Positions 8,795-17,342 of a stretch of 64,000 nt of DNA are shown piece after piece. The notes below the pieces were generated by a model. It saw only the letters and a program-made list of their open reading frames with translations, did no database searches and was not told the origin of the DNA. A program made the position numbers and the translations under genes. The stretch comes from Deinococcus malanensis (GTDB taxonomy: Bacteria > Deinococcota > Deinococci > Deinococcales > Deinococcaceae): NCBI RefSeq assembly GCF_014647655.1, contig NZ_BMPP01000016.1, positions 5,339 to 69,338 on the forward strand, written 5' to 3'. The stretch's first letter is position 1; the number at the start of each line of letters is the position of its first letter.

Positions 8795-10054
8795 GTGAAG
8801 TATGCATCTGCGAACGGCCCCCTGTGCGGCGGGGTGATGGTCGTTCCTGACGCTCCGCAGGACGCCCGCTTTCATGACAATCCCCTGGTCACGGGTCACC
8901 CGGGCGTCCGGTTTTACGCGGGCGCACCCCTGGTCACTCCGGACGGGCATCAACTCGGCTCGTTCTGCATCATCAGCTATGACGCCCGCAGTAAATTCAC
9001 CAATGAAGATGCCCAGCGGTTGGGTGACTTCGCGGCCCTGGCGATAGATGAACTGGAGTGGCGTCTTGACCGGATCCGGCTCGGCACCCAGCTGCAGGCC
9101 AGCACGCGGATAGTGAGTGAACTCAAACACGCGACCAGCCTCCTGAGGGTGCATGAGGCTGTCACAGACCTCGCGATTCACCCGCTGAGCGTCACCGAGT
9201 ACCTGGACGGGCTCGGCCCGCTCCTGCATGAGAGCGTGCAGGTGGACCTGCTGAGCCTCCGCCTGCCGGAGCCTGACGGTGAAGTGCGCTGGACCATACC
9301 CCCAGCCGTCACGGACCAGCCTCTGCCGTTGCCTTCAACTGACTACCCTGCCAGGCCGTTGTTCATGGATGCTTTCGCCGGCATACAGCGGGTGCCGGGG
9401 TCCCTGCAAGGTTCGGGCTCCGGTCCTGTAGCGTGGTTCCCGCTCGTGACGCGATCAGGGGAACCGGCACTGCTCACGGTGGTGCGTCTCGAACGTCGCC
9501 CGTGGCAGCGGGAGGAGCGCACCCTCCTGCAGGCGACAGCCCATGCGGTTCAAGCGGTGCTGAACCGTCAACAGGAGTCCCGGGGTCGCGAGTCAGCTTT
9601 CCCGGCAGGTCCTCTGGCACCCGGGTACCGCGGCACCCATGACGAGGCCGTGAGAGCACGTCCAGCCTCCAGTCTTATGAATGAGGCTGAACTGGCCGCG
9701 ACGGCTGACCTTGGGTCTAGTGCGGTCGGACTCGCCTCAGGGCGGTTCAACTTCAGGGACGTGGAATTTCACCTGGTTCAGCGGTGCGTGCGAGTGGGTC
9801 AGCAGCAGGTGGACCTGACACGACAGGAAGGCCAGCTGTTCGAAATTCTGATGTCTCACCCGGAAGTGGTCGTGCCCCGACGGCTTCTCGAGCGTTCCCT
9901 GGGGAGGGAGGATTCGGATTCAACCGCGCTGGTCAACGTTCACATGAGTCACCTGCGTCGGAAGCTGAGAGGGTTGTCGGACCGGGTCACCATCAGCACG
10001 GAACGGGGATGGGGGTACGTGCTTCAGGAAGTCCAGAACGCTGTACCGGAATAA
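8795..10054 (+). CDS. GAF-domain regulator with OmpR-type DNA-binding domain
   Basis: About 419 residues. The N-terminus holds the second half of a GAF domain (DNPLVTGHPGVRFYAGAPLV, then SFCIISYDARSKFTNEDAQR). The usual first half, which starts such domains, is missing, and 5' sequence has no family resemblance, so the gene was probably truncated by the rearrangement next to 8757. A middle region resembles a second, divergent GAF. The C-terminus is a complete OmpR/PhoB winged helix (DVEFHLVQRCVRVGQQQVDL, VNVHMSHLRRKLRG, ISTERGWGYVL). No receiver domain is present, so this is a one-component sensor-regulator. The start is uncertain: GTG 8795 or ATG 8837. Confidence 0.7.
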   Translation: MKYASANGPLCGGVMVVPDAPQDARFHDNPLVTGHPGVRFYAGAPLVTPDGHQLGSFCIISYDARSKFTNEDAQRLGDFAALAIDELEWRLDRIRLGTQLQASTRIVSELKHATSLLRVHEAVTDLAIHPLSVTEYLDGLGPLLHESVQVDLLSLRLPEPDGEVRWTIPPAVTDQPLPLPSTDYPARPLFMDAFAGIQRVPGSLQGSGSGPVAWFPLVTRSGEPALLTVVRLERRPWQREERTLLQATAHAVQAVLNRQQESRGRESAFPAGPLAPGYRGTHDEAVRARPASSLMNEAELAATADLGSSAVGLASGRFNFRDVEFHLVQRCVRVGQQQVDLTRQEGQLFEILMSHPEVVVPRRLLERSLGREDSDSTALVNVHMSHLRRKLRGLSDRVTISTERGWGYVLQEVQNAVPE

Positions 10055-10249
10055 GAGAAGAGTCTGCCGGTATCCCTGCTAGGGTTGACGTGGCCAGTTC
10101 CCTCCTTGATGCCAGGACGGGGCTCTTCCTTGGATAAGGAACCGTAATACCAACACCCGCTCATGCTCCCGCTAGCCTGCCGGGGTGTACGCGCCTCAGG
10201 AACCGGCCGCTGCCGTGACGACCCACAGGAAGCTGGTATCACCGGGCGG

Positions 10250-10768
10250 TTACCCCTGGTGGCTGCTCAGAAGTGCCCTGGCCCACGGGTGATCTTGTGC
10301 AAATACGAAAGCGTCCGGCCGGTCAAGGTCGGTTGAGGGCCGGTACGGATCCGCGCCGCGGCGCAGCAACGCCTCAGCGAATGCGGGACGGTCAAACGCG
10401 ATTGCCAGCTGAAGCGGGGTGTACCCGGAGAAGGTGTGCAGGTTCGCGTCCGCTCCGGCGCTCAACAGCGCTTCGAGGGTACTGAGCGTGTCATATCGGC
10501 CCCACACCGAGCCCAGAATGGTCTGGCCCACGGCGGTAGTCCCGGGCTCCAGGTCATAGGCGTGCGGGGAAGCGCTGTGCAGGTGGTAGGGCACGTCCGG
10601 ATTCGCGCCCAGCGTGAGCAGGAAAACCACCAGCTCAGGCTGCCCGTGGTAGCACAGTTCGGCCAGCAGCGCACTGGCGTCGGGATCACCCAGCGGAGGC
10701 GATTGTTCGAGGAAGGTCCTGACGTCCAGCCAGCGCCCGTTGCACACGTGATCAAGGACGGTGGTCAT
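10250..10768 (-). CDS. Ankyrin-repeat protein
   Basis: A 172-residue soluble protein built of about four ankyrin repeats. Clear repeat cores are ELVVFLLTLGANPDVPYHLH, TLEALLSAGADANLHTFSGY and TPLQLAIAFDRPAFAEALLR followed by RGADPYRP. Such proteins bind other proteins. In bacteria they are often immunity or accessory proteins, but no toxin partner is adjacent. No signal peptide. Confidence 0.85.
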   Translation of the reverse strand: MTTVLDHVCNGRWLDVRTFLEQSPPLGDPDASALLAELCYHGQPELVVFLLTLGANPDVPYHLHSASPHAYDLEPGTTAVGQTILGSVWGRYDTLSTLEALLSAGADANLHTFSGYTPLQLAIAFDRPAFAEALLRRGADPYRPSTDLDRPDAFVFAQDHPWARALLSSHQG

Positions 10769-10873
10769 TGCTTAGCATCCTAGTGGAGGACGTCGGGGCT
10801 TCCAGCACCATCTCGTACCCACGGTTGTCACGGTTGGCGGTCATGAAGATCCCCGACGTGTTGTGGTCCGTGA

Positions 10874-11392
10874 TCACGATGCGTTCGTGCGGACTGCCGC
10901 AAGGTGATACAGAAAAGCCTGAATCACCGGGTCGAATGATCCCGGTGCCCTGACCTCATAGGTTCTCGTCACCGCTAACAGGCGCGTGGTTTCTTGAATT
11001 TCACCAACCTGAGCGTTGTCCTGCATCAGGGCAAAGCGGAGCCGGTGCCAGCTGCTGCGATTGACGAGTTCAAATGACCGGCTGTCTATCTCGAGATCCC
11101 ATTTGCGCTTGTTATCGTGATGATAAGCGGCAGCGGTTGCGAGAACCGTTGTGCCATCCATCAGGAAATACCGGATGTCGTTTTCTCCGAACGAGCGTAG
11201 GTTGGACACTTCGTATTCCAGGCGGTACGTCCTGCCAGTCAATTCAAGCTTGGCAACGTCATCGTGCCCCAGGTTCAAGCGGCCGTTGCGAGCTCCTCCT
11301 ACCCAGGGAGCGATTGTCAGCGTGCCGATCTGCTCACCATTGAGGTCATAGAAGCGTTTCAGGAAGACTGTGGTGCTCTTCACGATCAGCAT
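10874..11392 (-). CDS. Hypothetical protein, possible tubby/LURP1-like fold
   Basis: A 172-residue protein with alternating strands: MLIVKSTTVFLKRFYDLNGE, then IGTLTIAPWVGG and LNLGHDDVAKLELTGRTYRL. The pattern of a repeated beta-barrel with a C-terminal helix (FDPVIQAFLYHLAAVR) recalls the tubby-C-terminal/LURP1-like superfamily, but that is a weak impression and not a firm assignment. A protein-like tail (SGIFMTANRDNRGYEMVLEA) lies in the next frame just downstream (10785-10872), possibly a remnant of another gene. Confidence 0.6.
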   Translation of the reverse strand: MLIVKSTTVFLKRFYDLNGEQIGTLTIAPWVGGARNGRLNLGHDDVAKLELTGRTYRLEYEVSNLRSFGENDIRYFLMDGTTVLATAAAYHHDNKRKWDLEIDSRSFELVNRSSWHRLRFALMQDNAQVGEIQETTRLLAVTRTYEVRAPGSFDPVIQAFLYHLAAVRTNAS

Positions 11393-11459
11393 GAAGCAGA
11401 TACGCCGTCACTAGGTGGAAAGTTCTCCATGATCTTCCAGGAACGAGGGTCGCGCGGCC

Positions 11460-11639
11460 TCAAGTCAGCAGGTCCCAGAGCACCCAGTCCCACAACAGCT
11501 GGAACGCCACAAGTACAAGGATCACGAGGAGTACCTCCTCCCACCTCCTCATGCCCTGGCGACGTAGCCAGTGGGTGAAAGGAACCATGATCAGGACCAG
11601 GAGCAGGGTCCGGGGCAAGAAGTCGGGGCTCAGGGGCAT
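11460..11639 (-). CDS. Small membrane protein
   Basis: A 59-residue protein with two hydrophobic helices: LPRTLLLVLIMVPFTHWL near the start, and a second from VLLVILVLVAFQLLWDWV to the end, joined by a basic, Trp-containing loop. AGGTGAGGG precedes the ATG at 11639 by about 6 nt. It was too short for routine ORF lists. Function unknown; likely inner membrane. Confidence 0.6.
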   Translation of the reverse strand: MPLSPDFLPRTLLLVLIMVPFTHWLRRQGMRRWEEVLLVILVLVAFQLLWDWVLWDLLT

Positions 11640-11713
11640 GTCACGCCCTCACCTGGGATCGATCGCGGGTTGGCATGAGCGACTGTGGCACGCCGCGAGT
11701 CATTGTGGGCGTT

Positions 11714-12283
11714 CTACTGACGCGTCTGCTTCCCTGGTTTCAGCGTGGAAGAGGGACTGTTGAGCTTATGACCGGTCACCAGGAGGTCTCGCCGACGGAG
11801 GCAGCTGCGTCCGGTGGAACACAGCCGCTGTATTCCGCTCAAGTGCTTCCTCCATCCGAACGCGGGTGCGCTCTGCCGGGGCCGGGGGGGGTCGGGGTCT
11901 TCCCACCCGGCACGGTACACCAGGTCGAGTTTGGCGAGAACGGTGCATGCCCGGGCGACGTCCTCGGTCACGCTGGCGCCCGCGCGGTACTGGCGAACGA
12001 GCACGTGGATGTCGCTCACGGCATTAAGCGCCCGTTTGCGGTGCTTGCGGACCTGCCGGGCGGCGAGGTCGGCAACCCATTCCGGGTGGCGGGTGCAGGT
12101 GTCCGGGTGGCGTCGTTCGAGGGTGAAGCGCAGGAGGTAATCGAAGGCGGTGCCGGTGACGTTGTACCGCCGGCTTCTGGGTTCGACGAGCATGGGGCCA
12201 GCAGTGATGCGCGGTTTGCGCAGGACTTCTTTCAGGCGGGCGCGGACCTGGGGGTCTTCCCGGATCAGGTGGGTGAGGCTCAT
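11714..12283 (-). CDS. Hypothetical protein, C-terminus possibly frameshifted
   Basis: About 189 residues starting MSLTHLIREDPQVRARLKEV. The first 130 residues (to LAKLDLVYRAGWEDP) read as a real, basic, mainly helical protein. The remainder is Pro, Arg and Ser-rich and unlike the front. The change occurs at an 8-G run (plus strand, about 11883-11890), a classic slippage or error site, so the true C-terminus may be in another frame. No family recognised. Confidence 0.55.
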   Translation of the reverse strand: MSLTHLIREDPQVRARLKEVLRKPRITAGPMLVEPRSRRYNVTGTAFDYLLRFTLERRHPDTCTRHPEWVADLAARQVRKHRKRALNAVSDIHVLVRQYRAGASVTEDVARACTVLAKLDLVYRAGWEDPDPPRPRQSAPAFGWRKHLSGIQRLCSTGRSCLRRRDLLVTGHKLNSPSSTLKPGKQTRQ

Positions 12284-12357
12284 GCCGTGAACGAGCGTAG
12301 CAGTCTCCTGCTTCACTGGTGGATGTGAAGTCCGTGTCGTCCAGTACGATGACGCCA

Positions 12358-12672
12358 ATGCCCGTGCCGACGTATGACGAACTTCTGGAGCCCACGGTCC
12401 ATGCCCTCCAGGACCTCGGAGGCCAGGCCACCAACACCGAGATCGAACAGCGGGTGATCGAGCGCCTGAGCCTCAGTGAGGACGTCGTGCGGGAGCCTCA
12501 CGGCACGACAGGGCAGACTTCTTTGGCTTACCGGCTTGCCTGGGCGCGCACGTACTTGAAAACCTCCGGGTACCTTCAGCGTGTGAGCACGGGCGTATGG
12601 CAACTCACGCCGGAAGGACTTCAGGCGACCACAGTCGATCCCGCTCAGGTCAAGCAGATGGTGCGCAATTAG
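12358..12672 (+). CDS. Mrr N-terminal (winged-helix) domain protein
   Basis: Starting at MPVPTYDELLEPTVHALQDL, this 104-residue product matches the N-terminal DNA-binding domain of Mrr-type restriction enzymes, including YRLAWARTYLKTSGYLQRVS and GVWQLTPEG. Full Mrr proteins continue into a PD-(D/E)xK nuclease. Here a TAG at 12670-12672 ends the frame, yet the same frame stays open beyond it and carries two further DNA-binding domains. So this is either a stand-alone domain or the front of a gene split by an amber codon. ATG 12352 is an alternative start. Confidence 0.7.
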   Translation: MPVPTYDELLEPTVHALQDLGGQATNTEIEQRVIERLSLSEDVVREPHGTTGQTSLAYRLAWARTYLKTSGYLQRVSTGVWQLTPEGLQATTVDPAQVKQMVRN

Positions 12673-12690
12673 CATTCCAGCCCCGACCAG

Positions 12691-13572
12691 GTGCCGCGAT
12701 CAACGCCTGTTGAGGAGGGGGCGTCACCTCCGGCTGCAGGCTCCCCGACGCTCGCGGAGGCCATCGCTCAAGTCCTGGCAGCGGAGCAAACCCCCTTGCA
12801 TGTTCGGGAGATTGCCGCGAGGCTGCTCGCACGAGGCTGGTGGGCGACTCCACCGCAGAACCCGGCGGACCCCGTGTCCTCCCGCCTGTCCATCGACATC
12901 AAACAGCACGGGCGTGCCAGCCGGTTCGTCCCAACGGCCCCGAACACGTTCACACTCTCAGCACTCGTGGGTGCTTCCCCGGCGACTCAACCAGGGCCTG
13001 CAGTGAGCCCCAACAGCCCGCAGACGCCCGGCCTGTCCTTCCTGAACGCTGCCGCGAGAGTGCTCGAAGTGTACGCCAACCGGCAACCAATGCATTACCG
13101 CGCGATCACGGAGGTGGCCGTGCGGGAAGGCTGGGTGCAGTCCAGAGGGCAGACGCCGGAAGCCACGCTGTACGCGCAGGTCTTGCAGGACATCAGCCGG
13201 CATGAGCGGCGGATCACTCAGGTCGCGGGCGTACAGCCACGGGCGGTACCGGGTGCGCTCCAGGGTGACCGTCTTCCCTTCCCGGCACCATACGAGGGCG
13301 CGGCCGGAGGCGTCCGCATGCACAGACACGATCCCGGGGGTGGGATCGTGTCCGAAGAGCTGGGGGTCGGTACCGGAGGTGCGGAAGGTAGTGCCACACC
13401 AGGGAGTCCAATGTGCAGACCCCAGCGTTCCGGCGTGGGCACTCCATCGTGCTGGAATGCGGCAAGGAACAGGTTCACAGCCTCGTACTATTGGCAGAGT
13501 GAAGGTCCTTGCTCTCGCCACGACCGCCGTCGTTCTTGCCGGGTCTGCCACCGCGAGTTCGACTGCGCCTGA
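12691..13572 (+). pseudogene. Tandem HARE-HTH domains, truncated (lost its nuclease)
   Basis: In frame with, and 18 nt after, the Mrr-N stop. The first HARE-HTH domain runs from TLAEAIAQVLAAEQTPLHVR through HVREIAARLLARGWWATPPQ. The second runs from LNAAARVLEVYANRQPMHYR to LYAQVLQDISRHERR. Such domains accompany Mrr-type or other restriction nucleases and read DNA state. At about 13208 the resemblance stops abruptly, and the rest of the open frame is antisense to a polymerase fragment. No nuclease domain follows. It is thus a rearranged remnant of a restriction system. Confidence 0.65.
13211..13420 (-). pseudogene. Fragment resembling the N-terminus of a family B DNA polymerase
   Basis: The minus strand reads LFGHDPTPGIVSVHADASGR, then ALVWCREGKTVTLERTRYRP and WLYARDLSD. 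This resembles the N-terminal beta-barrel of a Deinococcus-type family B polymerase, where a coloured strand ends in a xPWLYA motif. It breaks off exactly where the HARE-HTH gene of the opposite strand begins. A C-terminal piece of the same kind of enzyme lies at about 35700-36544. The identification of this N-terminal piece is tentative. Confidence 0.4.
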
Positions 13573-13957
13573 ATTCACCGTTGAGGTCAGACCACTCTAC
13601 CGGGGCCTCGCGGTGTCTATCGTCAATTCAGGGCTCGTTGATCTGCTGATTGCCGATGCCTGCCCGCGGCCCTTTCTCGTCGGAATGGCAACCTCAGCCG
13701 AGTCCAGGGTGACGCCCGAGATCACCCTCAAGGAACCCAGCCCATGCCTGGCCATTCTTCGCCCACCTCAAAGCTGGCGGGTGGGCGAGAAGATCACCAC
13801 CTATGTCGCTCTCGGCCTCCCCCGAGGAAACCATGCCCTCAACGTCTGGGCACAAGTGCAGATCAAACCTGTCCCACAAACCCCAGGGTCGGGCGAATAC
13901 CGGACCGTTCGGGTGAATGCCCCCACCCTGATGATCAGTGGTTCTGCTTCGCGATGA
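13499..13957 (+). CDS. Exported hypothetical protein
   Basis: A 152-residue protein with a GTG start and a signal peptide (MKVLALATTAVVLAGSATAS, predicted cleavage after ASA/TAS). The mature part is beta-rich (EFTVEVRPLYRGLAVSIVNS, VGEKITTYVALGLPRGNHAL). Two Cys residues (DACPRP and SPCLA) could form a disulfide. TACTAT sits 7 nt before the GTG, which fits a leaderless transcript. No family recognised. Confidence 0.65.
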   Translation: MKVLALATTAVVLAGSATASSTAPEFTVEVRPLYRGLAVSIVNSGLVDLLIADACPRPFLVGMATSAESRVTPEITLKEPSPCLAILRPPQSWRVGEKITTYVALGLPRGNHALNVWAQVQIKPVPQTPGSGEYRTVRVNAPTLMISGSASR

Positions 13958-14095
13958 GCTCGGTGAACGTCCCCATCTCAAGCAGCTTAACGGCAAAAAT
14001 CTCGATCGCGCGTCACACGGTAGGCTGAAAGAGCATGACCAGTGGTGGCGAATTCATCTGCATCCAAGCCGGCGGCCTGACCATCAGTGGCCTGA

Positions 14096-14237
14096 TCACG
14101 CCCACAGCACGGTCCGGCGGCGTCCCCAGGCATCGGCCAGCACGCCGGTCAGGGGCGAAGCAAGCGCCATGGCCAGCATGGTCGCGCCAACCACGGTGCC
14201 CACCTGTGCCGGCCCCCCGCTCCTTGGAGGACGCGCG
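14096..14237 (-). pseudogene. MFS transporter N-terminal fragment
   Basis: The minus strand carries TVVGATMLAMALASPLTGVL followed by ADAWGRRRTVL and a stop. This is helix 2 and the loop signature (GxLADxxGRR) of a major facilitator protein. The rest of the transporter is gone. It is unrelated in detail to the intact MFS gene at 2331-3614. Confidence 0.55.
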
Positions 14238-14318
14238 ATGTCAGCGTACGCCTGATGAATACATCATTTTCTGCCGGGGAAGATAGGCTCTTTTGGTTTC
14301 GACACACATCACGGAAAC

Positions 14319-14447
14319 ATGGACCGCACCTCCTGGCACTATGGCCAGACGCCACGGAACATCCTGGGGCTGGGTGCGATCCTCGGGGGCAACACAGCTC
14401 TGTTGGCAGCGGTTCAATCCACACGGATGCAGAACTGCGCTTTGTAG
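14319..14447 (+). CDS. Very small ORF, possible gene fragment
   Basis: A 42-residue frame, MDRTSWHYGQTPRNILGLGA then ILGGNTALLAAVQS, looks protein-like with a hydrophobic middle. It overlaps the end of the convergent exported-protein gene by 34 nt. It may be the surviving N-terminus of a lost gene. The ribosome site is weak. Confidence 0.3.
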   Translation: MDRTSWHYGQTPRNILGLGAILGGNTALLAAVQSTRMQNCAL

Positions 14448-15313
14448 CGGTCCGCAGGCTGGTGCACCTCGACGAGCGCCAGGCGGCGGTCAGTGGTAGG
14501 AAGGGCCCGGAACAGGTACAGTCGAGCCCCCGGGTCGCTGAGCAGGTCCACATCGCCGTTCCCAAGGATCCTGTAGGTGCCTTTGTAACCCTTCTGGTTG
14601 ACGTACTTCTCCCCGAAGGTCAGGTCGCCCCAGGTACCGTTGGCGTACAGGCGGTACTTGGAGGCGTTCGCGTAACTGCGGATCTGCGCCGCGGCTGGAT
14701 TGACTGGCGCCTGTGACACCGGGCCGGCCACCGACAATTCCGGCGCGCCGCCACTCAGGCACACGTAATCCCCTGCTAGAGCCGCACCGGTGGTGCGCTG
14801 GGGAGCCGGCGCCTGGACGGCGGCAGACTTGGCGGGAGCAGGCGCGGCGGGCCTGACTGGGGCGGGCGTGGCCGGCTTGACACTCACGCTGGCTTTGAGC
14901 TGGCACCAGCCCAGCACCACGCTTTCGGCATCCGCGTACAGCAGGCCGACATAGCGGTTGGTCTTCTCAGTCAGCAGAAACGACAGGGAGGAGCTCTCCT
15001 CGTCCTCGTCCTCCTCCAGCAGCTTGAAGGTCATGCTTCTGGCTTTGAACCCGACAGCCAGATCGGCACTGACCTGCTCGGCGAGCTCGGCATCCCAGAC
15101 CAGGTACTCGCTGGCCTGGCAGCCACCATTTTGTTGTTTGGCGAGTGCGTTCAAAACTTGCCCGAATTCACGGGTGGCGGCCGGGTCCGTGACCCGCGTG
15201 GCGCCAGGAGTGAGGGAGAGGCGGGTGAGACTGGAGGTGCGGGCGTTGTTGCCCTGCTGGGCCAGCGCGACCGACGTGAGCAGGCAGGGGAGGAGGATCA
15301 GGGAGCGTTTCAT
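14414..15313 (-). CDS. Exported hypothetical protein with Pro/Ala linker
   Basis: 299 residues. A signal peptide (MKRSLILLPCLLTSVALAQ) leads to an N-terminal domain (about 40-150) containing an acidic run (LLEEDEDEESSSLSF). A Pro/Ala/Val-rich linker (about 155-195) follows, and a C-terminal domain (about 200-299) has DYVCLSGGAPELSV, YANASKYRLYANGTWGDLTF and AQFCIRVD, a compact beta domain with a likely disulfide. The C-terminal domain resembles small secreted lipocalin-like modules but is not assigned. I start at the ATG with the signal peptide rather than at the longer upstream frame. Confidence 0.75.
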   Translation of the reverse strand: MKRSLILLPCLLTSVALAQQGNNARTSSLTRLSLTPGATRVTDPAATREFGQVLNALAKQQNGGCQASEYLVWDAELAEQVSADLAVGFKARSMTFKLLEEDEDEESSSLSFLLTEKTNRYVGLLYADAESVVLGWCQLKASVSVKPATPAPVRPAAPAPAKSAAVQAPAPQRTTGAALAGDYVCLSGGAPELSVAGPVSQAPVNPAAAQIRSYANASKYRLYANGTWGDLTFGEKYVNQKGYKGTYRILGNGDVDLLSDPGARLYLFRALPTTDRRLALVEVHQPADRYKAQFCIRVD

Positions 15314-15560
15314 ACGGCACCGTCCTGGCGTGAGGTGCCTGTAGGGTACCGGGGGCTTCCTAACGGTGGACTCACAGGTTCGAAGGATGGCTGACCGGAC
15401 TGGGTGAACGGTCTCCGGTGGTCTCAGTGCATCCCGAGCTAGAAACACGGACAACCACGCAGGATCGCGACCATTGTGAATCCTGCTCGTTCGCGCGGTG
15501 GGCTGAAGGGTCCCAGACTTCCCGTACAGTCGGCATACTGCCCATCCCAGGAGGCCCCGT

Positions 15561-15893
15561 ATGCCCGACACGCCTGATCTGAAGAACTGGCACCTTCGTT
15601 ACCCGCCTGAAGGCAGCTGGATCTTCATTCCCGGTAAAGGCAGCGGTCGTTTCACCTGGCGTGGCCTGACCCCTGTCCTGAGTGATTACCTCGGTGACCG
15701 CCCCCTGCTCAACAGTCCTGCGACCTCCCGGCATGAACGCTTCCATCGGAGTAATTGGCGCTACCCCGTCACCACCAGCCGACCGTGGCTGTTCGTGGGC
15801 CGGGCAGCTGCAGCGCAGACCAGGCGGTCCTCGGGAGTGAGTAGGACAGGCAGGCCGAAGCGCTGGCTCAGGGGCTCGACGGCCGCCAGCTGA
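15561..15893 (+). CDS. Hypothetical protein, probably truncated
   Basis: CCAGGAGG lies 6 nt before the ATG, a strong start. The first 62 residues (MPDTPDLKNWHLRYPPEGSW, FIPGKGSGRFTWRGLTPVLS) look like a genuine protein. The C-terminal 45 residues are Arg and Ser-rich and unlike it, which suggests a deletion or frameshift near 15750. A separate coding tail, EGATEHAFEYHLNLS and stop, follows in another frame at about 15895-15945. No family recognised. Confidence 0.5.
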   Translation: MPDTPDLKNWHLRYPPEGSWIFIPGKGSGRFTWRGLTPVLSDYLGDRPLLNSPATSRHERFHRSNWRYPVTTSRPWLFVGRAAAAQTRRSSGVSRTGRPKRWLRGSTAAS

Positions 15894-16044
15894 TCTGGAA
15901 GGGGCCACCGAGCACGCCTTCGAGTATCACCTCAACCTCAGCTGACAGGGCAGCTGACATCTGCATGACGCGCGCGCCTGACCATAGGAGCATAGGGAAG
16001 GCGCAGCCCTCCCACCCAGCCGGCAGCTCCCGAGGAGGGCCAAC

Positions 16045-16815
16045 ATGCACCACGGCATGAACGCAGCACCCGTCACCACCCCACACCTGACCTCCACTGG
16101 CACCGCCGCCTCCCCCACCGGGGACGCAGCGGTGCTGTCCTACCCCTTCCCGGCCGGCATGGAGCTCAAGCTCCAGCGCCTGCTGGGCAAGCGGGCACGC
16201 GCCCACGAGGTGCTCGGCGAGTACCGGCGCTTCCTGCACCTGAGCACGCTCGGCCCAGTCTCGCCCAGCCACCTGGTCGACGAGGCCTGGCACCTGCACC
16301 TGACCTACACCCAGGACTACTGGGAGCGGCTGCCACAGGTCCTGGGGCGCGCGCTGCACCACAACCCCGCGAGCAGCCCCGAGGACGCCGTGCGCCTGGG
16401 AGGGGTCTACCTGCAGACCCTCGACTGCTACGAGCAGCTGTTCGGTGCCCCCGCGCCCCTGGCCATCTGGCCTGACCCGCGCCGCGCGCCCCTGCGCCCC
16501 CGCAGCGGGCGGGGAGAGAGGGGCTGGGCAGGCGCGGCGATCGTCGGCACGGCCATGCTCGCCATCGCCCTGCTGCCCCCCGGGCTCGTCTTCGGGCTGT
16601 TCGCCCTGGCCGCCGCCCTGGGCGTCGCTCACCTACTGCGCGGCCCCGCCCAGGCCAGGGCCCAGGAGGGCCGCAAGGCCAGCAGCGGCAGCGACGGGGC
16701 AGGCAGCAGCACGCTCATGACCCTGGGCTACGCGGCCGACGAGAGCGGCAGTGACGGCGGCAGCGGGGATTCGGGCGGGGACGGTGGGGGCTGCGGCGGG
16801 GGCTGCGGGGACTGA
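16045..16815 (+). CDS. Glycine-rich domain-containing protein (GRDP-type)
   Basis: 256 residues. The N-terminal domain has the VDEAWHLHLTYTQDYWERL motif typical of this family, preceded by RAHEVLGEYRRFLHLSTLGP. A Pro/Arg-rich linker is followed by two hydrophobic helices (about 165-205, ending ALGVAHLLRG). The C-terminus is Ser/Gly-rich and finishes in a Gly-Cys tail (GGGCGGGCGD). Bacterial members are membrane-anchored with unknown role. The Cys-rich Gly tail is reminiscent of proteins with a C-terminal sorting or zinc-binding tail, which is inference only. Confidence 0.75.
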   Translation: MHHGMNAAPVTTPHLTSTGTAASPTGDAAVLSYPFPAGMELKLQRLLGKRARAHEVLGEYRRFLHLSTLGPVSPSHLVDEAWHLHLTYTQDYWERLPQVLGRALHHNPASSPEDAVRLGGVYLQTLDCYEQLFGAPAPLAIWPDPRRAPLRPRSGRGERGWAGAAIVGTAMLAIALLPPGLVFGLFALAAALGVAHLLRGPAQARAQEGRKASSGSDGAGSSTLMTLGYAADESGSDGGSGDSGGDGGGCGGGCGD

Positions 16816-16890
16816 AGCTGCCTCGGAGCTGCTGAACACCACCACCTTCAGGAATCTCAATGATGGGTCAGTGCGGATTTCCTGCAGCAC

Positions 16891-17241
16891 CTACACGGCA
16901 TTCCGGCGGGGTAAAACGCCAGCCTGTGAACTCAGGCCGCGGATGAGGCCCTGGTTGCCTTCCTGGACCTGATCCAGGAAGCTCATGCCGCAGTTGATGC
17001 CGAGCTGGGTGTTGCGGTGCTGGCACAGGATGCGGCGGCCGAACGCGTGCAGGGTGCTGGCGCGCACACGCTCCGGCAGGCGGGCGGCGACGCCCTCGAC
17101 GGGGTGCTTGTTGTACGCGAAGTACACCGCGGGCTTGAGGGTGTGCAGGTGCCAGGCGGCTTCAGTGAGGGTGGTGGTCTTCCCGCTGCCGGCCGTGGCG
17201 CGCAGCATCAGGTGATCGGTCGTGTCCCGCACGGCGTGCAC
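16891..17241 (-). pseudogene. Superfamily 1 helicase N-terminal fragment
   Basis: The frame has LMLRATAGSGKTTTLTEAAW (Walker A, helicase motif I), KPAVYFAYNKHPVEGVAARL (motif Ia region) and RASTLHAFGRRIL (the TxH of UvrD-like enzymes). It ends after about 116 residues, whereas such helicases are over 400. Coding-like sequence also continues upstream of the GTG (QTLAAGAAGTEAF), so the true start is unclear. Motifs II to VI are absent and it cannot act as a helicase. Confidence 0.65.
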
Positions 17242-17342
17242 GAACGCTTCAGTCCCCGCAGCCCCCGCCGCAAGGGTCTGGGGCTGGGCCGGAGCACCAG
17301 GTACGCTGACTCTTCCTGGATCATGCTGCCGTGACCCTTGAG

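Noticed and set aside
14035..14110. VgrG-like sequence (GGEFICIQAGGLTISG)
   Set aside because: A short beta-helix-like match of about 17 residues is too little to claim a type VI secretion protein, and nothing else of that system is present.
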